A stretch of DNA of 6,933 nt from Gammaproteobacteria bacterium (GCA_015661095.1 JACVQI010000101.1:1-6933), one strand, 5' to 3'. Counted from the stretch's first letter, positions 1 through 5,989 are shown. The notes: generated by a model from the sequence alone, not told the origin. A program made the numbers and translations.

Positions 1-1
1 G

Positions 2-520
2 TTAGTTTTTAGGTTGCGGGGGTGGGGGCGGCGAAATAAGAGCGGAATCCCAGTGCTCATCGGCCTTGCCGTCAACGAAGCGCCAAGTATCAAACCAGGT
101 GGTGGAGTATTTCTGGCCCGGAGTGCGTGGGTCATCATAAGTACGCGGCGTGAGCACGGTAACGTAAGCATCATCGGCGATCACGGCGACGATAGGCAGG
201 GTCAGCTTGCTGCACTCATCCGTCCTTTTTACCTTAATGACCTGGGTAAAGAAATACACCACACCGTCCAGCCCGGATTTGGCGTTGGGATTGTGCTGGA
301 TATAAGGTTTAGTCAGCCATTCCCCGGCCCGGTCCCATTGGTTGCATTGCAGCAATTCGCGCATGATGTGCAGTGCTGCCTGCTTATTAACGTTCAGCGC
401 AGGATCAGGATCAGCGAACAGGGCTTCCGGATTGTCGACACCGACCACCGGCTCCTGTGCAAACAGGGGCGAGGTCAGGAATAGCAGGGTCAACGCAAGG
501 AATATTTTCAGGTTTTTCAT
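2..520 (-). CDS. Exported SnoaL-like / NTF2-like protein
   Basis: A 172-residue protein with an N-terminal signal peptide (lysines at 2 and 5, hydrophobic core about 6-19, likely cleavage after SPLFA at 21). Residues about 45-162 match the SnoaL-like polyketide-cyclase group of the NTF2 fold (the COG4922 type): a helical NKQAAL...MREL start, the hallmark YIQHNPN at 73-79, and a closing FDTWRF-VDGK-EHWD strand pair at 143-158. Members are small cone-shaped barrels that bind hydrophobic ligands; some catalyse aldol cyclisation, most are uncharacterised. The tail is proline-rich (five prolines at 164-168). I start it at the second ATG because GAGG lies nine bases upstream of it. The in-frame ATG at 527-529 directly abuts that GAGG and is poorly spaced, but would add only three residues. 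The stop codon lies at the window edge, so the gene is complete. Fold is fairly certain; ligand and reaction are unknown. Confidence 0.85.
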   Translation of the reverse strand: MKNLKIFLALTLLFLTSPLFAQEPVVGVDNPEALFADPDPALNVNKQAALHIMRELLQCNQWDRAGEWLTKPYIQHNPNAKSGLDGVVYFFTQVIKVKRTDECSKLTLPIVAVIADDAYVTVLTPRTYDDPRTPGQKYSTTWFDTWRFVDGKADEHWDSALISPPPPPQPKN

Positions 521-529
521 ATTACTCAT

Positions 530-533
530 CCTC
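530..533 (-). promoter_or_regulatory. Shine-Dalgarno site that decides the start of the left-edge gene
   Basis: On the minus strand this reads GAGG. It lies nine bases before the ATG at 518-520 and zero bases before the ATG at 527-529. The spacing favours the downstream ATG, which also gives a more typical signal peptide start (MKNLKIF). Confidence 0.55.
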
Positions 534-546
534 GTATGTTGTTAAT

Positions 547-568
547 CTGGATATTCATATGTATCCAG
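547..568. repeat. Inverted repeat CTGGATA-N8-TATCCAG
   Basis: Two perfect 7-bp arms (547-553 and 562-568) surround an 8-base centre that itself contains the palindrome CATATG. It lies 27-48 bases upstream of the chosen start of the left-edge minus-strand gene, so it falls in the probable leader. It could be an mRNA hairpin or an operator for a dimeric regulator. Confidence 0.5.
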
Positions 569-623
569 TGAAACGGATTGGGACAGCTGTTTAACGAACA
601 GGCCGGACTCAACGTCCGCAGCG

Positions 624-657
624 CCATTTTATACTGATTTTATCTGCGTATAAATGG
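624..657. repeat. Imperfect inverted repeat between divergent genes
   Basis: The arm CCATTTTATAC (624-634) and the arm GTATAAATGG (648-657) are reverse complements apart from one extra T in the left arm. They are separated by 13 bases. The element overlaps the AT-rich promoter-like sequence for the minus-strand gene, so it is a candidate regulator site. It may be partly fortuitous, because promoter -10 sequences are themselves AT-rich. Confidence 0.4.
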
Positions 658-665
658 AGTATTAA
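637..665 (-). promoter_or_regulatory. Possible sigma70 promoter of the left-edge SnoaL-like gene
   Basis: On the minus strand TTAATA (660-665, four of six matches to the -35 consensus) is followed after 17 bases by TAAAAT (637-642, five of six to the -10). This would give a leader of about 110 bases containing the 547-568 hairpin. A competing -10 (TATAAA, 628-633) lacks a good -35. The call is weak because the region is generally AT-rich. Confidence 0.3.
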
Positions 666-824
666 AGGGGCCAACGCTCTTATTGCTATATGTCTGAATA
701 ACAAATACCTGTGCTAGACTTGCAAAGGATCGACTCCGGGCAGCACATTAAAGAGGCGTGCCATCAAGTTAAAAATATCTAACTATCCATCGAAAAATCC
801 GGCTTTGGGTGCAGGTTTATAAAT

Positions 825-831
825 GGGGGGA
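825..831 (+). promoter_or_regulatory. G-rich ribosome binding site of the serine hydrolase gene
   Basis: GGGGGGA lies six bases before the ATG at 838 and can pair with the 16S rRNA 3' end using one G-U pair. The in-frame ATG at 823 is served only by an AGG at 813-815. The site therefore favours 838, although both starts remain possible. Confidence 0.45.
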
Positions 832-837
832 TCATTC

Positions 838-2058
838 ATGAAATTAAGACTTTACCTGGGCATGATAGCCCTGTTGTTTGCCCTGCAAACCGGAGCGGCG
901 GAGCTCAGCGATCAGGGGGCGGCGGAACTCGACAGCTATCTGCAGGAAGCGATTGCGACGACACACATCCCGGGCCTGGTGGCCCTGGTCGTAAACAAGG
1001 ACGGAATCATCTATGAGAAGGCCTTCGGACTCATGGACAGTGCCAATAACAAACCGATGACGACCGATGCCATCTTCCAGTTGTTCTCCATGACCAAGCC
1101 TGTTACTTCCACCGCCGTCATGATGCTGGTGGAAGAAGGTAAAATTAAACTCGACGATCCCGCTTCCGAGTACCTGCCGGCGCTTGCCAACGCCAGGGTA
1201 ATGACGTCCTGGAACGCGGCGGACGGCACTTACAGTGCAGCACCGGCAAAAAATGTCATGACGGTGCGTCATCTGCTCACGCACACCTCGGGTCTGGGCT
1301 ACAGTTTCACCAGCGAGATACTAAACAAACTGACGAATGGCGACTTCAATGCGCGCGCGACTGCCTATCCCTTGTTGTTTGAACCGGGTACCCGGTGGCT
1401 CTACGGGGAAAGCACACGGGTGCTGGGCGAGATGGTGCAGGCCGTCAGCGGACAGGAGCTGTTCGATTTTATGAAGGCAAGGATACTGGATCCCCTGCAC
1501 ATGGTGGATACCACCTATGACGTGCCCGCGGAAAAAAATATGCGTGTCATCACCTCGCACCAATATAACGGTACGGCCATGACCGAAACGCCCAACCCTG
1601 CCGGAATAATTTCTTTTGCCCATCTTGGTGATGCGGGCCTGCATGGTACCGCGAGGGATTATGCGCAGTTCATCCGTCTGTTCCTGAATGGCGGCAGCGT
1701 TAATGACAGTGGCCGCTTGCTGAAACGAGAAACCGTGGCCTTGATGGGGCAGAACCATACGGCCCCCGTTAAGGTAGAACTGATGCACAGCGCCAATAAA
1801 ACCATCTCGGAAGATTTTCCCCTGGGTGCCGGCGTGGACAGTTTTGGTCTGGGTTTCCAGCGTGCGGAATCTCAGGTGCCCGGCATGCGTTCAGTGGGTT
1901 CGCTGTCCTGGGCCGGTGCCGCTAACACCGAGTTCTGGATAGACCCGCAAAAGGAAATCGGTGCCGTATTGCTGATGCAATTCACGCCTTTCTACGATGC
2001 CACTGCCATCGCAGTGTTGCAGGGCTTTGAACAAAGAATCTACCAGTCGCTCAAGTAG
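838..2058 (+). CDS. Exported serine hydrolase, beta-lactamase class C / family VIII esterase-like
   Basis: A 406-residue protein with a signal peptide (MKLRLYLG, hydrophobic core to about residue 18, likely cleavage near TGAA). The body is a penicillin-binding/beta-lactamase fold: the nucleophile motif SMTK at 84-87 at the head of a helix (Ser84 acylated, Lys87 base), the conserved HLLTHTSGLGY at 145-155, a second-motif tyrosine in YGES at 189-192, LHGTARDY at 268-275, and W-A-G at 358-360 where beta-lactamases have KTG. W-x-G in that place is typical of family VIII carboxylesterases such as EstB, so an ester is a likelier substrate than a beta-lactam; length is normal for that group. A D-aminopeptidase-like role is possible. 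The start at 838 is preferred because GGGGGGA lies six bases upstream; an in-frame ATG at 823 with a weaker AGG would add five residues. It converges with the tannase-like gene, with 61 bases between the stops. Confidence 0.9.
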   Translation: MKLRLYLGMIALLFALQTGAAELSDQGAAELDSYLQEAIATTHIPGLVALVVNKDGIIYEKAFGLMDSANNKPMTTDAIFQLFSMTKPVTSTAVMMLVEEGKIKLDDPASEYLPALANARVMTSWNAADGTYSAAPAKNVMTVRHLLTHTSGLGYSFTSEILNKLTNGDFNARATAYPLLFEPGTRWLYGESTRVLGEMVQAVSGQELFDFMKARILDPLHMVDTTYDVPAEKNMRVITSHQYNGTAMTETPNPAGIISFAHLGDAGLHGTARDYAQFIRLFLNGGSVNDSGRLLKRETVALMGQNHTAPVKVELMHSANKTISEDFPLGAGVDSFGLGFQRAESQVPGMRSVGSLSWAGAANTEFWIDPQKEIGAVLLMQFTPFYDATAIAVLQGFEQRIYQSLK

Positions 2059-2071
2059 CGGGGTTGGCGTC

Positions 2072-2111
2072 AGGTCTTTTAGTATCGTGATGAAGGGCCT
2101 GGAGACCTTTT
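2072..2111. terminator. Possible terminator between convergent genes
   Basis: AGGTCT (2072-2077) and AGACCT (2103-2108) can form a 6-bp stem with a 25-base loop, ending in four T residues on the plus strand. The loop is long for an intrinsic terminator. Location is what supports it: it lies just after the serine hydrolase stop and just before the converging tannase-like gene ends. Confidence 0.25.
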
Positions 2112-2119
2112 AATACACA

Positions 2120-3688
2120 CTATTGACGCATGCCACAGCTGAAGTTGGCCGCGTCATTGGTGTCACCGTTGCCCTGGTAGATCGCCACTTTGGGCCAGGC
2201 GCACACGGGGCGCGTCCTGTGGACCACATCGCCGACCTTGTTTTTGCCCATGATCGTATCCGGCGCCTGGCCTTGCTCCACCCATAGTTCGATGGCCTTC
2301 TGGCTGTCGAAGCTGTCGGGATCCGAGAACCCGGGACACATGCCCAGTCCCGCTGGCATGAACAGGTGCGCGAAATTCTGGGTTTGCTCCAGACCGCCCA
2401 TGGTGTCCACCACGCTCTGGTAATAGTTCACCAGGCCGCGCGGCGGAATCGCCGACTCTTCCCAGGCCGCATACATGATCACCTTGCCACCACGATCCCG
2501 GAAGGGCTGCAGGTTCGGATCACTGAAATCCACCATGCTGCCGATCCGGGCTGCGGCATCACGCGCGGCGCGATCCAGTTCGAAAGTGTGGTAGTCCCAA
2601 TTCTGATTCGGGTAGACCATGTTCGCAAAGAAACCGGTACTGGCTCGAAAAGGTCCGGGCCCCCGGCCTAAGAAGTCCCAGCGTAATTCACTGCCGGGTT
2701 CGTAACCGGGATAGATCTCGGTACCGTCCGCGAACCTGCCGCCGCCATAGACCTTTTTTACCGTTTCCACCTGGGCCGCGGTCAGGCAGGACGGCTCGTC
2801 TCGATAGGCTGGGCATTGGATGGTTTTGGGATCAAAGTGGCAGAAGGTTGGATCATCGATAATATTGTCGCGCACACCGTCCAGTGCATCGCAGGCATCC
2901 AGCACGGCCCGGTGTAGCACGGCATATTTGCCTTGTGGAAAATAGGTAGGCGTATCAGGCCCGTCCCCGACCAGCGTCAGGGTAACGTACTCAGTGACGG
3001 TCTGCAGACGGGTGATGTAGTACGCAGGATCCCCCGCGACAATACCATCGAAATCTTCGGGATAGCGCTGTAATTCGGTCAGGGCCTGGTTACCACCCTC
3101 GTGGCAACTGTTCCAGTAGGCGTATTTTATCGTTGTGCCGTAATAGGCTTTGGCGATCTGTTTGGCAATGACCGTTGTTTCGTGCTGGCCACGGTGTCCC
3201 CAATCAATAACCTTATCGGGGATGCCTCCCCATGCGGAGGTCGGGGCCTCGCCCGGAGTATCGACGTCGACGTGGCCGGAGTCGGTCGATGCCGTGGCAT
3301 AGCCTTTCTGCATGTTGCGGGCCAGGGCACGGTAGGCGATGTAGCCGACAAATCCGGGCGAGCCGATACCCAGATATTTCCCGTTCCAGTGATCCGCGCG
3401 CGGCAGCCATACTTCAAAACCGATATGCGAATCCCCGGCTGGGGTTGAGTAACCAGCGATACGACAGAACGGCACGGAAACCTTGATTGGATCGGCAGAC
3501 CACATTGGTGTTTTTGGATTCGGCGCTGCATATTCCGGCGCCGGAGTGATCGTTGTCGCCAGCGTGATGGTAACGTGCGGAATTTTCATGGACGCCAGAC
3601 TTTCACAGGATTGCTCAGCAGACGCCAGTGCCGGAACAATCAAAGAGCCCGCCAGCAGTGTCAGATGAATGGATAGACGATATCTCAT
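2120..3688 (-). CDS. Exported tannase/feruloyl-esterase-fold protein with a substituted catalytic triad
   Basis: A 522-residue protein with a signal peptide (core about 8-20, likely cleavage after LASA at 24). It matches the tannase family (tannases, feruloyl esterases, MHETase) over its whole length. Visible markers are EVWLPRADHWNGKYLGIGSPG (about 92-112), the calcium-loop-like DALDGVRDNIIDDP (267-280), and the C-terminal RPVCAWPKVA and GDTNDAANFSC (494-518). The ten cysteines fit five disulfides, including the 195-451 bridge that joins the active-site segments. The active family has Cys-Ser, Asp and His-Cys. Here the segments read NSCHEGG (193-199), AAWEESAIPP (407-416) and GLGMC (447-451), so Ser is His196, Asp is Glu411 and His is Met450. 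Loss of classical serine hydrolase activity is inferred. GAGGAG eight bases upstream supports the start. It is transcribed alone or from its own promoter, 273 bases from the next minus-strand gene. Confidence 0.92.
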   Translation of the reverse strand: MRYRLSIHLTLLAGSLIVPALASAEQSCESLASMKIPHVTITLATTITPAPEYAAPNPKTPMWSADPIKVSVPFCRIAGYSTPAGDSHIGFEVWLPRADHWNGKYLGIGSPGFVGYIAYRALARNMQKGYATASTDSGHVDVDTPGEAPTSAWGGIPDKVIDWGHRGQHETTVIAKQIAKAYYGTTIKYAYWNSCHEGGNQALTELQRYPEDFDGIVAGDPAYYITRLQTVTEYVTLTLVGDGPDTPTYFPQGKYAVLHRAVLDACDALDGVRDNIIDDPTFCHFDPKTIQCPAYRDEPSCLTAAQVETVKKVYGGGRFADGTEIYPGYEPGSELRWDFLGRGPGPFRASTGFFANMVYPNQNWDYHTFELDRAARDAAARIGSMVDFSDPNLQPFRDRGGKVIMYAAWEESAIPPRGLVNYYQSVVDTMGGLEQTQNFAHLFMPAGLGMCPGFSDPDSFDSQKAIELWVEQGQAPDTIMGKNKVGDVVHRTRPVCAWPKVAIYQGNGDTNDAANFSCGMRQ

Positions 3689-3747
3689 GATAATGGCTCC
3701 TCAATTGATCGGTGCTGGTTAATCCGAATCAGTTGCACTGCTGCAGC

Positions 3748-3761
3748 CACAGCTTGCTGTG
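3748..3761. repeat. Inverted repeat CACAGC-TT-GCTGTG in the tannase-like gene leader
   Basis: A perfect 14-bp symmetric element with 6-bp arms and a TT/AA centre. It lies about 60 bases upstream of the tannase-like start and just downstream of the predicted transcription start. The two-base centre is too short for a good RNA hairpin with all pairs formed, so a DNA operator for a dimeric repressor is the better reading. Confidence 0.45.
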
Positions 3762-3782
3762 TTTTCGGGTTGAACTATAGTA

Positions 3783-3811
3783 TTTATAGAACATCGCCTG
3801 TGCAGGCACAA
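3783..3811 (-). promoter_or_regulatory. Candidate promoter of the tannase-like gene with palindromic spacer
   Basis: On the minus strand TTGTGC (3806-3811) and TATAAA (3783-3788) are separated by 17 bases. The -10 is good (five of six) and the -35 is weak (three of six). A palindrome, GCCTG-TG-CAGGC at 3796-3807, fills part of the spacer and overlaps the -35, which suits repression by a dimeric regulator. The predicted leader is about 90 bases. Confidence 0.4.
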
Positions 3812-3881
3812 GGCAAATCATGAATAATTGCAGAGGCGCCGGAGTGTTTTCGGGTTAATCACTCCACGCCTTTAAATAATA

Positions 3882-3902
3882 CTGACCGCTATTAACGGTC
3901 AG
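3882..3902 (-). terminator. Hairpin after the DUF6152-like gene, possible terminator
   Basis: CTGACCG (3882-3888) and CGGTCAG (3896-3902) form a 7-bp perfect stem with a 7-base loop. It begins about 60 bases beyond the stop of the minus-strand pair. Reading in that direction the stem is followed by TATTATTT, a broken T-rich run. It is therefore a plausible but weak intrinsic terminator for the two-gene operon. Confidence 0.4.
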
Positions 3903-3929
3903 GAAGGTCAGGATTTTAAAGAGGTCAGG
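3897..3929. repeat. Three direct copies of GGTCAGG
   Basis: The heptamer GGTCAGG occurs at 3897-3903, 3906-3912 and 3923-3929, all in the same orientation. The last two copies share AGGTCAGG. The first copy overlaps the right arm of the terminator-like hairpin. The repeats fall downstream of the DUF6152-like gene and roughly 90-120 bases upstream of the predicted tannase-like promoter. Confidence 0.45.
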
Positions 3930-3961
3930 TGGCTATACACGTAGGGTGATTCAGGTTGTTC

Positions 3962-4447
3962 TCACTCTGTCGGTTCTGGCAGTGGCGCATTACCCAGGGC
4001 TGTATGTCCCTCGACCGAGTCGCAATGCTTGCCAGGTTCTGGTGGTTTCTTGTCCGGGCATTTGAACAGACCCCCTTCACGGGATCCGGCATTATTACCG
4101 CTGCGCAACGGGTGCAGGCCGACACTGAAGATCGCACCGCGCGGAAACGCGTTCACGGTGATGCCTTGCCGGGCCATTTGCGCGGACCCTCCCATCTCGA
4201 CGGTCCAGGCGAGTGGTTCGCCGTTGGCGTCGCGCTCGACGTTGGTGCGCTCGGCATTCATCGGCGCGAAGAAGATTGCCAGGTGGTTCGGGGCCGGGTC
4301 CACACGGGTGACAACACCCGTGAACACTTTCGTGATCTTTAAATCGTACATCGCGAAGGAGTGGTGTGCCTGAACCGGCACGGCCAGTAACAAGGCCGTT
4401 GCCAACGTTGTTGTTAAAATATGCTTGATTCTACTGCGAGCTTTCAT
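3962..4447 (-). CDS. Small exported DUF6152-like protein
   Basis: A 161-residue protein with a clear signal peptide (MKARSRIKH, hydrophobic core about 10-24, cleavage predicted after PVQA at 27). The mature chain would begin HHSFAMYD, the hallmark start of the DUF6152-type family, followed by a VFTGVVTRVDP strand (41-51), WTVEMGGSA (81-89), MARQGITVNAFPRG (91-104) and LHPLRSG (111-117), again typical of that family. Function in the family is unknown. Two cysteines, 130 and 142, lie in a lysine- and proline-rich C-terminal extension and could form a disulfide. The start at 4447 has GAGAG seven bases upstream; an in-frame GTG at 4462 would add five residues and disturb the signal peptide. It follows the 460-residue gene by 66 bases on the same strand and is probably its operon partner. 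The family name is from recognition of the motif pattern, not a search. Confidence 0.82.
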   Translation of the reverse strand: MKARSRIKHILTTTLATALLLAVPVQAHHSFAMYDLKITKVFTGVVTRVDPAPNHLAIFFAPMNAERTNVERDANGEPLAWTVEMGGSAQMARQGITVNAFPRGAIFSVGLHPLRSGNNAGSREGGLFKCPDKKPPEPGKHCDSVEGHTALGNAPLPEPTE

Positions 4448-4490
4448 TCCAAATCTCTCCACACTCCCGGGCGGGTGCCAGTACTATAAA

Positions 4491-4506
4491 TATAATGCCA
4501 ATTATA
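4491..4506. repeat. Inverted repeat TATAAT-GCCA-ATTATA between operon genes
   Basis: Perfect 6-bp arms and a 4-base loop, lying seven bases after the -10-like TATAAA and just beyond the stop of the 460-residue gene. It sits in the 66-bp gap of the minus-strand pair. No matching -35 was found on the minus strand, so an internal promoter is not supported. An AT-only stem of this size would be a weak RNA hairpin. Confidence 0.35.
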
Positions 4507-4513
4507 AACAGGC

Positions 4514-5896
4514 TCACTTTTCGAAGCTAAAGATATCTTCTTCTTCCGGTTTTTTCATGCCCTTTTCCCAGTATTGCTCCCAGATTTTGGCCCACGGGCG
4601 ACCGTACATATCCGGCACCTGGTATTGAATCACCGTGCCGGGCGATACCGGCGTGGCGGTACCCTCGATCGGGAATATGGTCTGGTTGCATTCGACGAAG
4701 ACATAGGGATCGCCTTCCTCGAAGCCACCGGTTTTGACAAAATTTCGGATGATACGCACCGGCTCCACCAGCGCCTCGGGGTCGTAGAATATCGCTTCAT
4801 GATTAAGCCCGAGGAATTTCCCGTTCGCGTCGCGGTTCGGCGTGTAGATCTCGATGGACTGCATCTTGTTCGAATACTCGAAGGCGCCGTGCACCGTCCA
4901 CCCCTGGATATTGGACGTCCAGGTGATCAGCGTATCCTTGTCCCAGAAGCCGATGGTCTCCCCGTACCAGCGCGGCACGTCGGCGCCAAGACGCGGCACA
5001 GCGCCGTCCATTTTGAATTCGCGGCCGATGTGAATAGTGGTGATGAAGTTGCGCGCCACGCCGGCCAGGATCTGCACCACTGTTGGCGTGATCATGATGT
5101 TATGCTCCCAGACTGCGAATTCATGCCAGCGCCGCATAAATCCTTCAGGCCAGCAGTACTGCGAGGTCCACTGCGGTTTATTCGTGACGCCATGATGATA
5201 AGCCTGCTGTACCAGATGCATCTGGTAGTCCTCGGTGAGCAGCGACAATATGGTCGGCATCTGATTGTGCCGCATCCGGTACCAGTAGCCGTTGTTAGGG
5301 GTATACCCCGGATGCGCATAGCGGCCGCTCCATTCGCCCGGCACGGTGGCATAGGTATGCTGGGTCGGACCGCCGCGCTTACGCGTCTCCGCCAGTAATG
5401 CCTCGTAATGTTCCTGCGCGGCTTTGAAGGGATAGGGGCTGACGATGGAATCGCGCGGATAATCGCTGTCGCAGTTACCCCAGGCCGCGGAAGCTGGCGG
5501 GTTATCCCCGATCACGTTACCCTGGTTAGCCCCCCACTGTTCCTCGATGGCAGCGGAGCTGTTGCAGCGGAAGTAACGTTTATCTTTCCAGAGTTCGCGA
5601 TCCTGGTAGAAGTCCCTGGTGGTGAACAGGTCCACCGGCAATGGTTCGATACCGGGTGGTGATTCACCGTTGCGCGCCGAGCCGATGAAACCGTTTCTAT
5701 CGCGTATCGGTCCGCTTGCTCCGAAACTGAGGGGAACTGCCGCTCCGGTCACGGGATACTTGTTGATATCCGCCGTCAGCGGCGCGCCCCGGCCTACGCT
5801 TTTAAAATCAATTTGCGCCACCTGCTGCGCCAGTACATTCGAGACTAGCAGGAACGCCGCTGCAAGCGCAGGTATATTCCATACACGGTTTCGCAT
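4514..5896 (-). CDS. Uncharacterised exported protein, 460 residues
   Basis: A signal peptide (MRNRVWN, hydrophobic core about 8-22, cleavage near VLAQ) is followed by a soluble domain with no membrane segment. I recognise the general family of large hypothetical secreted proteins, common in environmental Proteobacteria and Acidobacteria, by the stretch MDGAVPRLGADVPRWYGETIGFW (296-318) followed by DTLITWTSNI (321-330); relatives read W-GDTLVV-T-NF there. Other conserved-looking parts are GEWSGRYAHPGY (187-198), QYCWPEGFMRRW (246-257) and EPVRIIRNF (378-386). Four cysteines (111, 142, 248, 403) could form two disulfides, and the protein is rich in Trp and Tyr. No catalytic motif is evident and I assign no function. 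The start is the ATG at 5896, preceded by GAGGTGGGGGAAAT; an upstream in-frame TTG at 5932 is less likely. It leads an operon with the DUF6152-like gene and has a good promoter at 5950-5979. Confidence 0.87.
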   Translation of the reverse strand: MRNRVWNIPALAAAFLLVSNVLAQQVAQIDFKSVGRGAPLTADINKYPVTGAAVPLSFGASGPIRDRNGFIGSARNGESPPGIEPLPVDLFTTRDFYQDRELWKDKRYFRCNSSAAIEEQWGANQGNVIGDNPPASAAWGNCDSDYPRDSIVSPYPFKAAQEHYEALLAETRKRGGPTQHTYATVPGEWSGRYAHPGYTPNNGYWYRMRHNQMPTILSLLTEDYQMHLVQQAYHHGVTNKPQWTSQYCWPEGFMRRWHEFAVWEHNIMITPTVVQILAGVARNFITTIHIGREFKMDGAVPRLGADVPRWYGETIGFWDKDTLITWTSNIQGWTVHGAFEYSNKMQSIEIYTPNRDANGKFLGLNHEAIFYDPEALVEPVRIIRNFVKTGGFEEGDPYVFVECNQTIFPIEGTATPVSPGTVIQYQVPDMYGRPWAKIWEQYWEKGMKKPEEEDIFSFEK

Positions 5897-5949
5897 ATTT
5901 CCCCCACCTCTTTGATTACTACCTGTCAACAACCGAACATCCGGACGTC

Positions 5950-5979
5950 AGTATAAAGATTAAACGCGGTTACTGACAA
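5950..5979 (-). promoter_or_regulatory. Sigma70-type promoter of the two-gene minus-strand operon
   Basis: On the minus strand TTGTCA (5974-5979, five of six) and TATACT (5950-5955, five of six) are 18 bases apart. Transcription would start near 5943, giving a leader of about 47 bases before the ATG at 5896. This is the best promoter in the window. Confidence 0.6.
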
Positions 5980-5989
5980 CTGATTGTCA
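5974..5989. repeat. Inverted repeat TGACAA-CTGA-TTGTCA over the operon -35
   Basis: Perfect 6-bp arms with a 4-base centre. The left arm is the -35 hexamer of the minus-strand promoter. On the plus strand, CTGACA (5973-5978) with CTTAAT (5995-6000) after 16 bases could serve the divergent SnoaL-like gene, so one site might control both directions. Confidence 0.45.

Larger units (their letters stand above)
521..837. other. Divergent intergenic region with two inverted repeats
   Basis: These 317 bases separate two divergent genes and contain no convincing open reading frame or RNA gene. The stretch is AT-rich compared with the flanking genes. It holds a leader inverted repeat (547-568), a small repeat CGGAC-N5-GTCCG (604-618), a larger imperfect inverted repeat (624-657), and a possible minus-strand promoter (637-665). 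For the plus-strand gene the best -10-like element I see is an extended TGCTAGACT at 712-720, without a good -35. I cannot place the plus-strand promoter with confidence. Confidence 0.6.

Noticed and set aside
14..484. A plus-strand open frame opposite the left-edge gene
   Set aside because: The minus-strand frame shows a signal peptide and NTF2-family motifs; this one shows nothing recognisable.
816..824. TTTATAAAT as a -10 element for the serine hydrolase gene
   Set aside because: It overlaps the alternative start codon and lies within 15-20 bases of the chosen start, leaving no room for the ribosome site in the transcript.
844..1284. Minus-strand open frame inside the serine hydrolase gene
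   Set aside because: Antisense shadow; the plus strand carries the catalytic motifs.
3721..3961. Small RNA or tRNA gene in the spacer between minus-strand genes
   Set aside because: No tRNA-like clover leaf or convincing promoter-plus-terminator arrangement was seen; the structure present is explained by the promoter, palindromes and hairpin listed.
3956..4342. Plus-strand open frames opposite the DUF6152-like gene
   Set aside because: Antisense to a gene with clear family motifs and without coding signals of their own.
4574..5398. A 274-codon open frame on the plus strand
   Set aside because: It lies wholly antisense to the 460-residue gene, has no signal peptide or recognisable domain and no good ribosome site. 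The minus-strand frame has family motifs. It is a shadow of GC-rich codon use.
5897..5932. N-terminal extension of the 460-residue protein from an upstream TTG
   Set aside because: It would bury the Shine-Dalgarno GAGGTGGGGG inside the coding region and put a polar stretch before the signal peptide. The ATG at 5896 is better.
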